A DNA stretch of 64,000 nt from JBBDMC01 sp963775235 (GTDB lineage: Bacteria; Pseudomonadota; Alphaproteobacteria; Rhizobiales; Kaistiaceae). Shown piece by piece: positions 1-9,480 of this stretch. A program made the translations under genes and the position numbers. Position 1 is the first letter of the stretch, and every line of letters begins with the position of its first letter. The stretch spans positions 496,001 to 560,000 of the forward strand of contig CAVZHY010000005.1 of NCBI GenBank assembly GCA_963775235.1, in the 5' to 3' direction. The notes below the pieces were generated by a model. It saw only the letters and a program-made list of their open reading frames with translations, was not told the DNA's origin and ran no database searches.

Positions 1-417
1 CTTCACGCTGTTCAGGAACTCGCTCAGCGTGTCGCGGTCCATCCGGGCGCCGTCGAACCGCTTGAGGTCGAGCCAGCCGGCGTTGATCGCCTCCCACATG
101 TCGGTGGTGAGCGCCGTGCGTTCGGCGCGCCCGTTGTGGCGTGCCTTCTCCAGGCAACGCTTGATGCTGGAGGGGTTGTCGCCGGAAAAGGCAAGGAATT
201 CGATCACCGAATCGCGGTCGGCGTTCTCGTTGGCGGCGTTGAAGGCGGAGAGGGCACCCGCCGCCGCCAGCGCCGATTCCCATTCGTTGGTCTCGCCGGC
301 GTAGGAGATGGGGATCGCGGTGAGGCGCTGGGCGGCGTCGATGATACGGGCGGTGTTGTCGGCGCGCTCCACGTAGCGGGCCAGCCAGAACAGGCTGTCG
401 GCGGAGCGGCTCAGCAT
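1..417 (-). CDS. alpha-E domain protein (COG2307), 3' end outside window
   Basis: The ATG at 417 opens MLSRSADSLFWLARYVERA, the typical N-terminus of alpha-E (DUF403) proteins, and the frame stays open to the window edge, so only the first 139 codons are present. These helical proteins are nearly always encoded next to a circularly permuted ATP-grasp protein, as here: the upstream gene's stop codon lies one base before this start, implying translational coupling. The pair is thought to belong to an uncharacterised peptide-ligation or modification pathway, often with a transglutaminase-like protein next in line; that gene would lie beyond position 1 and cannot be checked. Confidence 0.9.
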   Translation of the reverse strand, partial: MLSRSADSLFWLARYVERADNTARIIDAAQRLTAIPISYAGETNEWESALAAAGALSAFNAANENADRDSVIEFLAFSGDNPSSIKRCLEKARHNGRAERTALTTDMWEAINAGWLDLKRFDGARMDRDTLSEFLNSVK

Positions 418-418
418 C

Positions 419-1835
419 TCATGCGTCCAGGACCCAGGTGTCCTTGGTGCCGCCGCCTTGGCTCGAGTTGACCACCAGCGACCCGTCGATGAGCGCGACG
501 CGGGTCAGGCCACCGGGAACGATGCGGACCTTGTCGGCGCCCGAGAGCACGAAGGGGCGGAGATCGACGTGGCGCGGGGCGATGCCGGAATCAACGAACG
601 TCGGCGAGGTCGACAGCGCCAGCGTCGGCTGGGCGATGAAATTGTCCGGGTTGGCCTTGATCTTCTCGGCGAAGGCCTCGCGCGTCTTCTTGTCGGCGGC
701 CGGGCCGACCAGCATGCCGTACCCGCCCGAGCCGGCGACCTCCTTGACCACCATCTCCTCGATATGGTCAAGCACGTGCGACAGCGCGGCCGGCTCGCGG
801 CAGCGCCACGTCGGCACGTTGTTGAGGATCGGCTCCTCGCCGAGATAGAAACGCACTATCTCCGGCATGTAGGAATAGACCGCCTTGTCGTCGGCAACGC
901 CGGTGCCGACGGCGTTGGCGAGCGTGATGTTGCCGGCGCGGTAGGCGTTCATCAGGCCGGGAACGCCGAGGAGGAAGTCCGGACGGAAGGTCAGGGGGTC
1001 GAGGAAATCGTCGTCGAGGCGCCGGTAGAGTACGTCGACGCGCTTCGGTCCTTCGGTGGTGCGCATGAAAACTGCCTCGTCACGCACCAGCAGGTCGCGG
1101 CCTTCCACAAGCTCGACGCCGAGCTTGTCGGCGAGGAAGGAGTGCTCGTAGTAGGCGCTGTTGAACGGTCCGGGAGTCAGAAGTGCCACCGTCGGCTCCT
1201 CGGGTGCGCCGGCCGGCGCTACCGAGAACAGCGTTGCCAGTAGTTCCTCCGGGTAGTTCTCGATCGGAGCGATGCGGTTGATCGCGAAGAGGTCGGGAAA
1301 CAGCCGCATCATGACCTCGCGGTTCTCCAGCATGTAGGAGACGCCCGAGGGCGTGCGGACATTGTCCTCCAGCACGTAGAAGTCCTGATCGTCGACGCGG
1401 ACGACGTCGATGCCGGCGATGTGCACGTAGATGCCGTGGTTGATCCGGTGGCCGGCCATCTCCGGACGGAAATAGGGGTTGCGGTAGATGAGATCGGCGG
1501 GGACCTTGCCGGCGGCAAGGATCTCGCCGTCGCCATAGATGTCGGCGAGGAATCGATTGAGGGCGGTGACGCGTTGCGCAAGTCCCGTGGACAGTCGCTG
1601 CCACTCGGCGCGGGTGAGCACGCGCGGGATTATGTCGAAGGGAATGATTTGTTCTTCGGCGTCGGTGCCGCCGTAGACCGCGAACGTGATGCCGATCCGG
1701 CGAAAGAGCAGCTCGGCCTCGGCGCGGCGCTGGGCGAGGATGTTGGGGGGCGTCGAGTTCCAGCCAGCGCTGCAGGAATTCATACCCCGGCCGGCAGGTG
1801 CGCTCGTCGGCGAACATCTCGTCGAATGCGGTCAT
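419..1835 (-). CDS. circularly permuted ATP-grasp protein (COG2308), one frameshift
   Basis: The long frame 419-1783 encodes the ATP-grasp body, with GITFAVYGG, NPYFRPEM, LEDNVRTPSGVSYMLENRE, GGYGMLVGP and a C-terminal GGLTRVAL/NSSQGGGTKDTW stretch. The expected N-terminus (MTAFDEMFADERTCRPGYEF) is in another frame starting at 1835. The frames join cleanly at the G6 run 1745-1750 if one G is removed, giving about 471 residues, normal for the family. The protein probably uses ATP to join a carboxylate to an amine, but no member's substrate is firmly known. It is coupled to the alpha-E gene downstream. I favour a homopolymer sequencing error over a real null allele. Confidence 0.88.
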
Positions 1836-1954
1836 GGGTCCTTCCCGTGATGACGTCCGGGCAGAGCCATCCTAACCCGACGTGCAAGAAGGACGCCAAT
1901 CCTCTGCTTGCTTCGATGCCGCTGCGGAATTGACTTGCGGGTCCGGGAACGGCC

Positions 1955-2758
1955 TCAGGCGGCGACGCCCTGGCTCTCGACGCGCGGTTCCAGCGCCGCC
2001 GGCTCGCTCTGGTTGGCCCAGTTGATAATCTCCAGGCGGCCGTCGTCGTGCTCGACGATTGCCGTGCAGCTTTCCACCCAATCGCCGCAGTTCACATAGG
2101 ACAACCCGAAATCGTCGTGAATGGTGGGGCTGTGGATGTGGCCGCATACGACCCCGTCGACGGCGTACTCGCGCGCCGCGCGGACAAGCGCCGCCTCGTA
2201 GTGGCCGATGAAATTGACCGCCGATTTGACGCGCATCTTGGCCCAATTGGAGAATGACCAGTAGGGCAGGCCGAGGCGCTGGCCGATGCGATTGACGAAG
2301 GTGTTGACGGCGAGCGCCGTGGCATACGCACTGTCGCCGACGAAGGCGAGCCAGGGCGCCTGTGCCTGCACCACGTCGAAGCAGTCGCCATGGACGACCA
2401 GATACCGCTTGCCGTCGGCCGCCTCGTGGACGGCGTTGTCGGCGATGTCGAATCCGTCGAGGCTGCCGCCGCAATAAGCGCGAACGAACTCGTCGTGATT
2501 GCCGGGCAGGTAGACGACGCGCGCGCCCTTCTGCGCCTTGTCCTTCAGGCAGTAGAGAACGTCGGAATGATTCTCCGGCCAGTGCCAGCGGACCCTCAGG
2601 CGCCACTCGTCGATGATGTCGCCGACGAGATAGATGGTGGCGGCGTCGTGCTTGGCGAGGAAATCGAGCAGCTGGTTGACCTGGCACCCGCGGCTGCCGA
2701 GATGGAGGTCGGAGAGAAACAAGGTGCGGTATTGTCTCGGTGCGGGCATGGCTCTCAT
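1955..2758 (-). CDS. UDP-2,3-diacylglucosamine diphosphatase-like metallophosphoesterase
   Basis: A calcineurin-like phosphoesterase with the full set of metal-binding motifs in order: SDLHLGS near the N-terminus, GDIIDEW, GNHDEF, HGD and a C-terminal GHIH. It resembles the COG2908 (LpxH-like) proteins that Rhizobiales often carry; these may hydrolyse UDP-diacylglucosamine in lipid A synthesis, but many act on other substrates, so no symbol is given. I chose the ATG at 2758 because GAGGAT lies about 9 bases upstream; the frame is open to 2839 and ATGs at 2779 and 2749 are alternatives. Predicted 267 residues, cytoplasmic or peripheral. Monocistronic. Confidence 0.85.
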   Translation of the reverse strand: MRAMPAPRQYRTLFLSDLHLGSRGCQVNQLLDFLAKHDAATIYLVGDIIDEWRLRVRWHWPENHSDVLYCLKDKAQKGARVVYLPGNHDEFVRAYCGGSLDGFDIADNAVHEAADGKRYLVVHGDCFDVVQAQAPWLAFVGDSAYATALAVNTFVNRIGQRLGLPYWSFSNWAKMRVKSAVNFIGHYEAALVRAAREYAVDGVVCGHIHSPTIHDDFGLSYVNCGDWVESCTAIVEHDDGRLEIINWANQSEPAALEPRVESQGVAA

Positions 2759-3169
2759 TGCGTGGCGATCCTCGCTCATCGTTTGGTCGACGACAGTAGC
2801 CTCGGGAAGGTGCGCAATGGCGCGTGATCGTCGCGCCATGTGAAAACGCTGAAGCTCCGTATCGCGCAGGTGGGATCAGTGATGCCGGCGACGTGCGCCG
2901 GGACGGGAAGGGCGAGGGCCGCGCGAGTCTGGGGAGAGCGTGGTCATTGCGGCCGACGGTGCCAACGATCTGTGACGGCGGAATCAACTCTGTATGACAT
3001 GCATATAACAGGCCGTGCGGCAAGGCGCGCCAGCCCGCACCCGCGGCGAAATGCCCGGTTTTCACGCTCGGTCGGGGCGGCGCTCACGAATGCCAGCGTC
3101 CCATCGGGCGGGATCGGTGATTCGCGACCCGCCGGCCCCGCTGCCCGCAGGTCGCGATTCGGGCCGTCG
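2759..3169. other. intergenic gap between radC and the phosphoesterase gene
   Basis: No convincing gene is seen on either strand. The gap should hold the promoter of the phosphoesterase gene and the end of the radC transcript. The only structure I find is an 8-bp inverted repeat (TCGCGACC at 3122-3129, GGTCGCGA at 3150-3157) about 13 bases after the radC stop. It could be a transcript-end hairpin but lacks a T run. Confidence 0.4.
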
Positions 3170-3871
3170 CTATATCAGCTTGAGCCCTTTGAAGGAGACG
3201 TGGCCGTCCTTTCCGACGATGATGTGGTCGTGGACGAGAATGCCGAGTGGTTGGGCAATATCGATCAGCGATTTGGTCATTTGAATGTCCGCCTTGGATG
3301 GCGTGGGATCGCCGGAGGGGTGGTTGTGGACGAGGATGATCGCGGTTGCCGACAGTTCGAGCGCCCGCTTGACCACCTCGCGAGGGTAGACCGGCGTGTG
3401 GTCGACCGTCCCGGTCTGCTGCACCTCGTCGGCGATCAGGAGATTTTTCTTGTCGAGGAAGAGAATCCGGAATTGCTCGATCGCCTCGAACGCCATGGCG
3501 GCCCGGCAGTAGTCGATCACCGCCGACCACGACGCGAGGAGCGGGCGCGTTCGCACCGCATCGCGGGCAAAACGCTGGGCGGCGGCCTGGACGACTTTCA
3601 GGTGGTGGGTAACGGCCTCACCGACCCCGTCGATCTCCTGCAGGCGGGCCTCCGGTGCGGCGAGCACTTCGGAGAAGCTGCCGAAGCGGGCGAGCAGGGC
3701 CTTTGCCACGGGCTTCACGTCGCGCCGGGGCATCGCCTGAAACAGAATCAGTTCCAGCAGTTCGTAGTCGGCCACAGCATCTGGGCCGGCGTCGCGGAAG
3801 CGGGCTTTCAGGCGTTCGCGATGACCGTGGAAGTGGGGGAGTCCCGCGGCCCTGTCGCGAAAGCCCGTCAT
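3170..3871 (-). CDS. radC: RadC family JAB/MPN-domain protein
   Basis: A 233-residue RadC-type protein. The N-terminal third is a helix-hairpin-helix region (ELLELILF, IDGVGEAVTHHLK) and the C-terminal half a JAMM/MPN+ domain with the zinc signature HNHPSGDPTPSKAD near residue 180. RadC was once linked to recombination repair, but its biochemical role is unknown and the fold predicts a metal-dependent isopeptidase or nuclease. The ATG at 3871 was chosen because it follows the map stop codon by two bases; the longer open frame upstream is map read out of frame. It is the second gene of a map-radC unit. Confidence 0.93.
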   Translation of the reverse strand: MTGFRDRAAGLPHFHGHRERLKARFRDAGPDAVADYELLELILFQAMPRRDVKPVAKALLARFGSFSEVLAAPEARLQEIDGVGEAVTHHLKVVQAAAQRFARDAVRTRPLLASWSAVIDYCRAAMAFEAIEQFRILFLDKKNLLIADEVQQTGTVDHTPVYPREVVKRALELSATAIILVHNHPSGDPTPSKADIQMTKSLIDIAQPLGILVHDHIIVGKDGHVSFKGLKLI

Positions 3872-3873
3872 GT

Positions 3874-4695
3874 TCAGGCGGGACGGTCGGCCGAATGCCT
3901 CGGCGACAGCGTGAAGATGTCGTGTCCGGTCTCGGTGACGCCGACGGTGTGTTCGTACTGGGCCGACAGCGACCTGTCGCGGGTCACGGCGGTCCACCCG
4001 TCCGACAGGATTTTCACGTGCGGCCGGCCGAGGTTGATCATCGGTTCGACCGTGAAGATCATCCCCGGCTTGAGGGCGATCCCTTCGCCGGGGCTGCCGT
4101 AGTGAAGGATGTTGGGCACGTCGTGGAACAGGCGGCCGACACCGTGGCCGCAAAAGTCCCGCACGACGCTGCAGCGTTCGTTCTCCGCATACTCCTGGAT
4201 GGCGTGGCCGATGTCGCCGGTGGTGGCGCCGGGCCGGACGGCGGCGATCCCGCGCATCATCGCCTCGTAGGTGACCTCGCACAGCCGCTCGGCGCCGCGT
4301 TTGACGTTACCGACCTTGTACATGCGGCTCGAATCGCCGTGCCAGCCGTCGAGGATCAAGGTCACGTCTATGTTGGCGATGTCGCCGTCGCGCAGCGGCT
4401 TGTTGCCGGGGATGCCATGGCAGACGACGTGATTGACCGACACGCAAGTCGACTTCATGTAGCCCTTGTACCCGAGCGTCGCCGGGATCGCTCCGTGGGC
4501 GAGGGCGAAGTCGTAGACGAAGCGGTCGATGTCCTCGGTCGGGAGGCCCGGCGCCACGATGTCTTCGAGCGCGTCGAGACATTCGGCGACCAGCCGTCCG
4601 GCGCGATGCATCGCGGCGAAATCAGCCCGGCCGTAAAGCTTGACCTGCCCGTCGTTCTTGGGGGGCGCAACGGCGGCGTCGATATAGTTGACCAT
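3874..4695 (-). CDS. map: methionine aminopeptidase type I
   Basis: A 273-residue pita-bread metallopeptidase that removes the initiator Met from nascent proteins. Metal ligands are visible in NIDVTLILDGWHGDSS, CGHGVGRLFHD, FTVEPM and the C-terminal YEHTVGVTE. The N-terminal part (LPTEDIDRFVYDFALAHGA) matches the family. It is about 20 residues longer than E. coli Map, usual for alphaproteobacteria. It is encoded directly upstream of radC and follows sfsA on the same strand with a 51-bp gap, so an sfsA-map-radC transcript is possible. Confidence 0.96.
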   Translation of the reverse strand: MVNYIDAAVAPPKNDGQVKLYGRADFAAMHRAGRLVAECLDALEDIVAPGLPTEDIDRFVYDFALAHGAIPATLGYKGYMKSTCVSVNHVVCHGIPGNKPLRDGDIANIDVTLILDGWHGDSSRMYKVGNVKRGAERLCEVTYEAMMRGIAAVRPGATTGDIGHAIQEYAENERCSVVRDFCGHGVGRLFHDVPNILHYGSPGEGIALKPGMIFTVEPMINLGRPHVKILSDGWTAVTRDRSLSAQYEHTVGVTETGHDIFTLSPRHSADRPA

Positions 4696-4746
4696 GACCG
4701 CGACGATATGGCGAGTTTCGGCCGACCGCGCAAGCGGCGCGGTGCC

Positions 4747-5447
4747 TCATCCGATCACGGGCACCGGCTGCCCGAGGGTGATCTCCTCCGGCGTCAGCCG
4801 GCAATCGTAGGCGAGCATCTCGACCCCGGCGGCACGGGCCCGGTCGAACGCGGCGCCGTAGGTCGGATCGACGTCGCGGGCGAGCGCGAAATGCTCGGCA
4901 TCGGTGCGCTGGATAAGGTAGAGCATCACCCCGCGATGGCCGGCCGCCACCATGTCGGTCAGTTCGCCAAGGTGCTTGGTGCCGCGCGCCGTCACCGAAT
5001 CGGGGAATTCGGCAAGGCCCGGTTGCCGCGACAGGTGGACGTTCTTGACCTCGACATAGGCGTGGCGCAGGCCGGGCCGGTCAGCAGGAAGTCGATCCGC
5101 GAGTTCTTTCCGTAGCGAACTTCGGGGCGGACGGCATCGTATCCGGCGAGTTCGCTGATGGTGCCGCCCGCCAGCGCTTCGGCAACCAGCCGGTTCGGCT
5201 GCGCCGTGTTGATGCCGACAAGGGCGCCGTCGATCTCGACCAGCTCCCACGACCACGGCAGCTTGCGGGTCGGACTTTCCGACCGCGAAAGGAGGATGCG
5301 CATGCCCGGCTCGGCAAGGCCGGTCATGGCTCCGGGATTGGCGCAATGGACGGTCACGGTCTCGCCGTCGGCCAACTCGACGTCGGCCAGGAACCGCTTG
5401 TACCGGCGGATAAGCCGGCCTTCGACAAGGGGCGCGGGGAACCGCAT
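4747..5447 (-). CDS. sfsA: SfsA family protein, one frameshift
   Basis: The N-terminal part from the ATG at 5447 (MRFPAPLVEGRLIRRYKRF, then HCANPGAMTGL and SRIDFLLT) and the C-terminal part in the next frame (RHAYVEVKNVHLSRQ, ARGTKHLGEL, RDVDPTYGAAF) together make a full SfsA of about 233 residues. The frames switch near 5065-5080, where one base appears to be missing in a CCGG-rich stretch. The total of 701 bp is one short of a multiple of three, consistent with a single deletion. SfsA has a PD-(D/E)XK-like fold and an OB-like N-terminus and is called a sugar fermentation stimulation protein; its real function is unclear. Confidence 0.88.
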
Positions 5448-5542
5448 GTCAGCGCAGGTATCCTGGTGCGGGCATGATCTTGCCCGAATGCCGGTTTGGC
5501 GCTCCAATGGCAAGGGCGACCCGGGTAGGGGGAGAGCAGGCC

Positions 5543-6223
5543 ATGCGGAGCATCGTCACACGGTCAATCGTCACGCTGGTGGCGCTGTTGGCGTCAGCCG
5601 GTGTCGCTGCGATGGCGGCGGAGGCGCCGCGGCCGGTCATTACTATGACCAATGTCCCAACCGACCCGGCGAAATATGCGTGGCTCAGTGACGATGGCCG
5701 CAAGGCGCTCGCCGGCGCCATCGACCAGCACAAATCGGGTTCGTTGTTCGCCTTCGTCTTTGCGGGCGCGCCGGGCGATTTGTGGGCCTATCGTTCGGTA
5801 GCGAGTGACGGCGATCTCGACAGCATCGACGATATCGCGCGGCAAGCGCTGGAGGCATGCGAGTATTACGCGAACATGCCGTGCTTCATCGTGTCGGTTA
5901 ACGGACTGGACGTGCGGGATGCCGCCGGCGGCATGCCGCTGCAGCCGTTCTTTCTCGGTACGCAGCCGACCGAATTTGACCCTCGGCGCGTTCCCTTCGT
6001 TTCCGCCACCGCATGGAGCGCCTTGCGCAGTTATCTCAGCGTAACCACCCCCAAGGCGATGGTGATTTCGCTCGGCGGCACGGCGTGGTGGCCGGGTGGT
6101 GACAATCTCGGCGCAGCGGTTGCCGCCGCGTACGCCGATTGCCAGAAGGCCGACGCGAACAATGTCTGCATCCTTTACGCCGTGAATAATCGTGTGGTCT
6201 TCACCGCCGGTGGTCCGTACTAG
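5543..6223 (+). CDS. secreted protein, DUF4189-like in outline
   Basis: A 226-residue protein with a signal peptide (VTLVALLASAGVAAMAAEA). The mature part has two spaced cysteines in ACEYYANMPCFIVSVNG and two later ones around the C-terminal ADCQKADANNVCILYAVNN. The final repeat-like segment (AAVAAAYADCQK) resembles small periplasmic domains in which a Cys pair flanks a short insertion. I do not recognise a characterised family. The ATG at 5543 follows a GGAGAG sequence at a good distance; the frame extends further upstream without a leader-like sequence. It is expressed divergently from sfsA. Confidence 0.75.
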   Translation: MRSIVTRSIVTLVALLASAGVAAMAAEAPRPVITMTNVPTDPAKYAWLSDDGRKALAGAIDQHKSGSLFAFVFAGAPGDLWAYRSVASDGDLDSIDDIARQALEACEYYANMPCFIVSVNGLDVRDAAGGMPLQPFFLGTQPTEFDPRRVPFVSATAWSALRSYLSVTTPKAMVISLGGTAWWPGGDNLGAAVAAAYADCQKADANNVCILYAVNNRVVFTAGGPY

Positions 6224-6257
6224 AGGCATCAGTCGAGACGTGGACAACCCGACCGAA

Positions 6258-7001
6258 ATGAACGCCGACATCATAACCGCCGCTGTCCTCGTGATCGGCG
6301 ATGAGATCCTGTCGGGGCGCACCAAGGACAAGAACATCGGCTACATCGCCGGGTACCTGACCGACATCGGCGTCGATCTCCGGGAGGTGCGGGTCGTGCC
6401 CGACGTCGAGGAAGAGATCGTCGCGGCGGTCAATGCGCTTCGCGCCCGCTACACGCACGTGTTCACCACCGGTGGCATCGGTCCCACGCACGATGACATC
6501 ACGGCGGAATCCATTGCCAGGGCGTTTGGCGTGCCGACCGAGATCAACGAGCGGGCGAAGGCGTTGCTCATGGAGCGCATTCCGCAGATGAACGAGGCGC
6601 GGCTGAGGATGGCCCGCATGCCGGTCGGGGCCGAACTCATCGCCAATTCGGTTTCCCGGGCGCCGGGGTTCTCCATCGGCAACGTCTACGTCATGGCCGG
6701 GGTCCCCGCGATCATGCAGGCGATGCTGGAAGCGCTGACCCCGCGCCTCAAGACGGGGCGAAAGGTCCTGTCGCATTCGATCGCGGCGGGGCTCAAGGAG
6801 GGCGACATCGGCGCCCCGCTCGGCGCGATCCAGGTCGAATTTCCCGATGTCAGGATCGGCAGCTACCCGACCTTCGACGAGAAGACCGGCTTCACCACCA
6901 CGCTGGTGCTGAGATCGCGCGATGCGGTGCGCCTCGAGGCCGCGGCGGCGGCGGTCGACAGCATGCTGGCGCAGGTGCGCGCGAGCCTCTCGGGCTCGTG
7001 A
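6258..7001 (+). CDS. competence/damage-inducible protein A-like (MoCF_biosynth domain)
   Basis: A 247-residue protein with the molybdopterin-binding (MoaB/MogA-like) fold of CinA N-termini: VIGDEILSGRTKDKN at the N-terminus, TTGGIGPTHDDIT around residue 70, and a GVP motif (VMAGVPAIMQAML). It lacks the C-terminal nicotinamide-nucleotide amidase domain of full-length CinA, as in many alphaproteobacterial homologues. Related proteins hydrolyse ADP-ribose-type or FAD-like nucleotides, so a role in nucleotide clean-up is plausible but not shown here. The ATG at 6258 was preferred because homologues begin a few residues before TAAVLVIGDE. Confidence 0.9.
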   Translation: MNADIITAAVLVIGDEILSGRTKDKNIGYIAGYLTDIGVDLREVRVVPDVEEEIVAAVNALRARYTHVFTTGGIGPTHDDITAESIARAFGVPTEINERAKALLMERIPQMNEARLRMARMPVGAELIANSVSRAPGFSIGNVYVMAGVPAIMQAMLEALTPRLKTGRKVLSHSIAAGLKEGDIGAPLGAIQVEFPDVRIGSYPTFDEKTGFTTTLVLRSRDAVRLEAAAAAVDSMLAQVRASLSGS

Positions 7002-7013
7002 CACGAACCACCG

Positions 7014-7120
7014 CTAGAGCAATTCCGGGAAAAGTGGGAAGCGATTTTCCGTGCGGAATTGCCGGAGAAACAAAGAGCCAAGGCGATTTCGCGATTCAGA
7101 GAAAAGCGAAATCGCTCTAG
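7014..7120. repeat. 107-bp palindromic intergenic repeat (CTAGAGC...GCTCTAG)
   Basis: The element begins with CTAGAGC and ends with its exact complement GCTCTAG. Inside are two nested hairpins: one around GGAATTGC/GCAATTCC, one around GCGATTTCGC/GCGAAATCGC. Rhizobiales genomes carry many short elements of this style (CTAGAGCnATTTC... types) between genes, presumably moved in trans or acting as transcript ends. It sits between the CinA-like gene and gpt and could end the upstream transcript. Confidence 0.7.
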
Positions 7121-7176
7121 AATGGCGGCGCAACGGCGACGCCGTTGACTATTGTTGAGCATTCCGGGGGCTGAAG

Positions 7177-7698
7177 ATGGAAGCAGCGATGCCCGAAACG
7201 CGGGCGGACAAAGCGTTCCCCGTTTCATGGGACCAGTTTCACCGCGACGCGCGGGCGCTGTCGTGGCGGTTGGCCGGTCAGGGCCAATGGGAAGCGATCG
7301 TGTGCGTGACCCGCGGCGGTCTGGTGCCGGCCGCGATCATCGCGCGCGAGCTCGGCATCCGGCTGATCGAGACGGTGTGCGTTGCCTCCTACCACGACTA
7401 CAAGGCGCAGGGCGGGCTCGAGGTGCTGAAGCCGATCGGCAAGGACATCGTCGATCTTGCCGGCGGCAAGGGCGCCGCCGTGCTGGTCATCGACGACCTC
7501 GTGGATACCGGCAAGACGGCGCGGCTCGTCCGTGAGATGGTACCGAAGTGCCACTACGCCACCATGTATGCCAAGCCGGCCGGGCGGCCGCTGGTGGACA
7601 CCTTCATCACCGAGGTCAGCCAGGACACCTGGATCTACTTCCCGTGGGACATGGGCTACTCGTTCCAGCCGCCGATCGCGCAGGGTACCGCCGGCTGA
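7177..7698 (+). CDS. gpt: xanthine phosphoribosyltransferase
   Basis: A 173-residue purine salvage enzyme that joins xanthine or guanine to PRPP. It shows the type I PRPP-binding loop VLVIDDLVDTGKT near residue 105 and the N-terminal CVTRGGLVPAAIIARELG motif. The C-terminal WIYFPWDMG matches the base-binding loop of E. coli Gpt. The start at 7177 gives MEAAMPETRADKAF; the second ATG at 7189 would also fit. It stands alone between a palindromic repeat and the DUF4336 gene. Confidence 0.95.
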   Translation: MEAAMPETRADKAFPVSWDQFHRDARALSWRLAGQGQWEAIVCVTRGGLVPAAIIARELGIRLIETVCVASYHDYKAQGGLEVLKPIGKDIVDLAGGKGAAVLVIDDLVDTGKTARLVREMVPKCHYATMYAKPAGRPLVDTFITEVSQDTWIYFPWDMGYSFQPPIAQGTAG

Positions 7699-7735
7699 TG
7701 GACTCCGTGCCCAGCGCGCGTGGTCGTTATCGGTG

Positions 7736-8442
7736 GTGACACCAACGCCGCTTGATGAATTCGCCCCGGGCCTCTGGGTCGCGGAAGGACCGGTCGTTTC
7801 CTTCTATGGATTTCCCTATCCCACCCGCATGGCGGTGACCCGTCTTGCAGACGGCAGCGTGTTCGTATGGTCGCCGATCGCGCTGACGACAGAGTTGAAA
7901 CGGCGGTCGATGATCTCGGTCCCGTGCGGTTCCTTGTCTCGCCGAACAAGCTCCATCACCTCTTCCTTGGGGCGTGGAAGGAAGCCTATCCCGAGGCACG
8001 GCTCTACGCGCCGCCGGGGTTGCGCGCAAAACGCAAGGACCTTGCATTCGACGCCGATCTCGCCGATGCGCCTGATCCGGCGTGGGCCGCCGACATCGAT
8101 CAGGTGGTCATGCGCGGCAGTCCGTTCCTGACCGAGGTGGTGTTCTTCCATCGCGCCAGCCGCACGGCGATTTTCACCGACCTCATCCAGAACTTCCCGC
8201 CGGGCTGGTTCCCGGGCTGGCGCGGTCTCCTCGCGCGGATCGACGGCATCGTCGCGCCGCATCCCGGCGCGCCGCGCGAGTGGCGGGCGAGCTTCCTTTT
8301 CCATCGCCGACAGGCGCAGGCCGCGCTCGAGCGTATTCTCGCCTGGCCGATCGAGCGCGTGGTGATCGCGCATGGCGACCTGATCAGGAGCGACGGCGCC
8401 GCGTTCGTGCGCAAGTCGTTTGGCTGGTTGTTGCGGCGCTGA
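7736..8442 (+). CDS. DUF4336 protein (metallo-beta-lactamase-like fold), one frameshift
   Basis: The N-terminal part (EFAPGLWVAEG, TRMAVTRLADGSVFVWSPIALTTEL) and the C-terminal part (LGPVRFLVSPNKLHHLFLG, SRTAIFTDLIQNF, HGDLI) match DUF4336 proteins, which have a beta-lactamase-like fold with altered metal ligands. They lie in different frames. The break is at the AAA run near 7898-7900: adding one A restores ELKTAVDDLGPVRF. The GTG at 7736 is the most natural start; no ATG lies near. Length after repair is about 235 residues. Function unknown. It overlaps no neighbour and follows gpt after 37 bp. Confidence 0.8.
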
Positions 8443-8454
8443 AGCTGCGCCGCC

Positions 8455-9480
8455 TCAGGACAGGCGCTTGCGTGCGAGCGCCGCGCCGGCGCCGAGTGCT
8501 GCGAGCTTGGCGAAGGCGACGTCCCACGCCATCGGCGCCATGCCGCAATTGGTGCACGGGAAGATGCGTTCGGCCGGCACGAAAGCGCTCGCCGCCTCGA
8601 TGACGCCAAGAACATCGTCAGCCGTTTCGATCGTGTCGGTTCCGACGTCGATGCAGCCGAGCAGGACGTCCTTGCCCTCGAGCAGCGACAGCAACTCCAG
8701 GGGCACGTGCGAATTCCGCGCCTCGACCGACACCTGGTCGATACGGCTTTCGGCGAGCGCCGGGAAAATCTGCTCGTACTGGGTCCACTTGCCGCCGAGC
8801 GAGGCTTTCCACTCGAGATTGGCCTTGATGCCGTAGCCGTAGCAGATGTGGACGGCGGTGGTGCAGGCGAGCCCGTCGATAGCGCGATGCAGCGCCTCGA
8901 TGCCCCAGTCCTTGACGTCGTCCATGTAGACGTTGAACGCCGGTTCATCGAACTGGATGACATCGACGCCGTCGGCTTCGAGCGCCCGCGCTTCCTGGTT
9001 GAGCAGGTCGGCAAACGCCATGGCGATCTCGGCCCGGTCGCCATAGTGCCTGTCGGCGATCGTGTCGACGATGGTCATCGGCCCGGGCATGGTGATCTTC
9101 AGTTTGCGCGTGGTGTGGGCGCGCGCGGTCTGCGCCTCGGCGGCGTGGACGCGGCCGCTTGAGGCGGACCTGTCCGGTCACCGTGGGCACCATCGCGGTG
9201 TAGCGGTTGGCGCGGATGCCCATCGCCACCTGGTGGGCGAAGTCGATGCCGTCGACGAATTCGAGGAAGCCGTGGACGAAATGGCGGCGCGACTGTTCGC
9301 CGTCGGTGACGATGTCGATGCCGGCGTCTTCCTGCAGCTTCATGACGAGGATGGTGGCGTCGCGCTTGGCGCGGGCGAGTTGGTCGTCGGCCAGGCGCCA
9401 TGGCGCCCATAGCTGTCGGGCTCGGCAAGCCAGAAAGGCTTGGGGAGCGACCCGGCGACGGTTGCGGGGAAATCGGCCAT
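8455..9480 (-). CDS. MetE C-terminal-like methionine synthase family protein, two frameshifts
   Basis: Three frames together give one cobalamin-independent methionine synthase-type barrel of about 341 residues: ATVAGSLPKPFWLAEPDS (9480 to ~9410), VMKLQEDAGIDIVTDGEQSRR and QVAMGIRANR (to ~9165), then KLKITMPGPMTIVDTIAD, DVIQFDEPAFNVY, HICYGYG and the zinc-site Cys in IFPCTNCGMAP. A base is missing near 9409 and an extra one lies near 9160, so the frame is restored overall. Such stand-alone proteins resemble the MetE C-terminal domain and usually work as methyltransferases from non-folate donors. It is convergent with the DUF4336 gene. Confidence 0.85.

Noticed and set aside
1872..3065. 397-codon open frame over the phosphoesterase gene
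   Set aside because: Out of frame with the motif-bearing protein; translation is low complexity.
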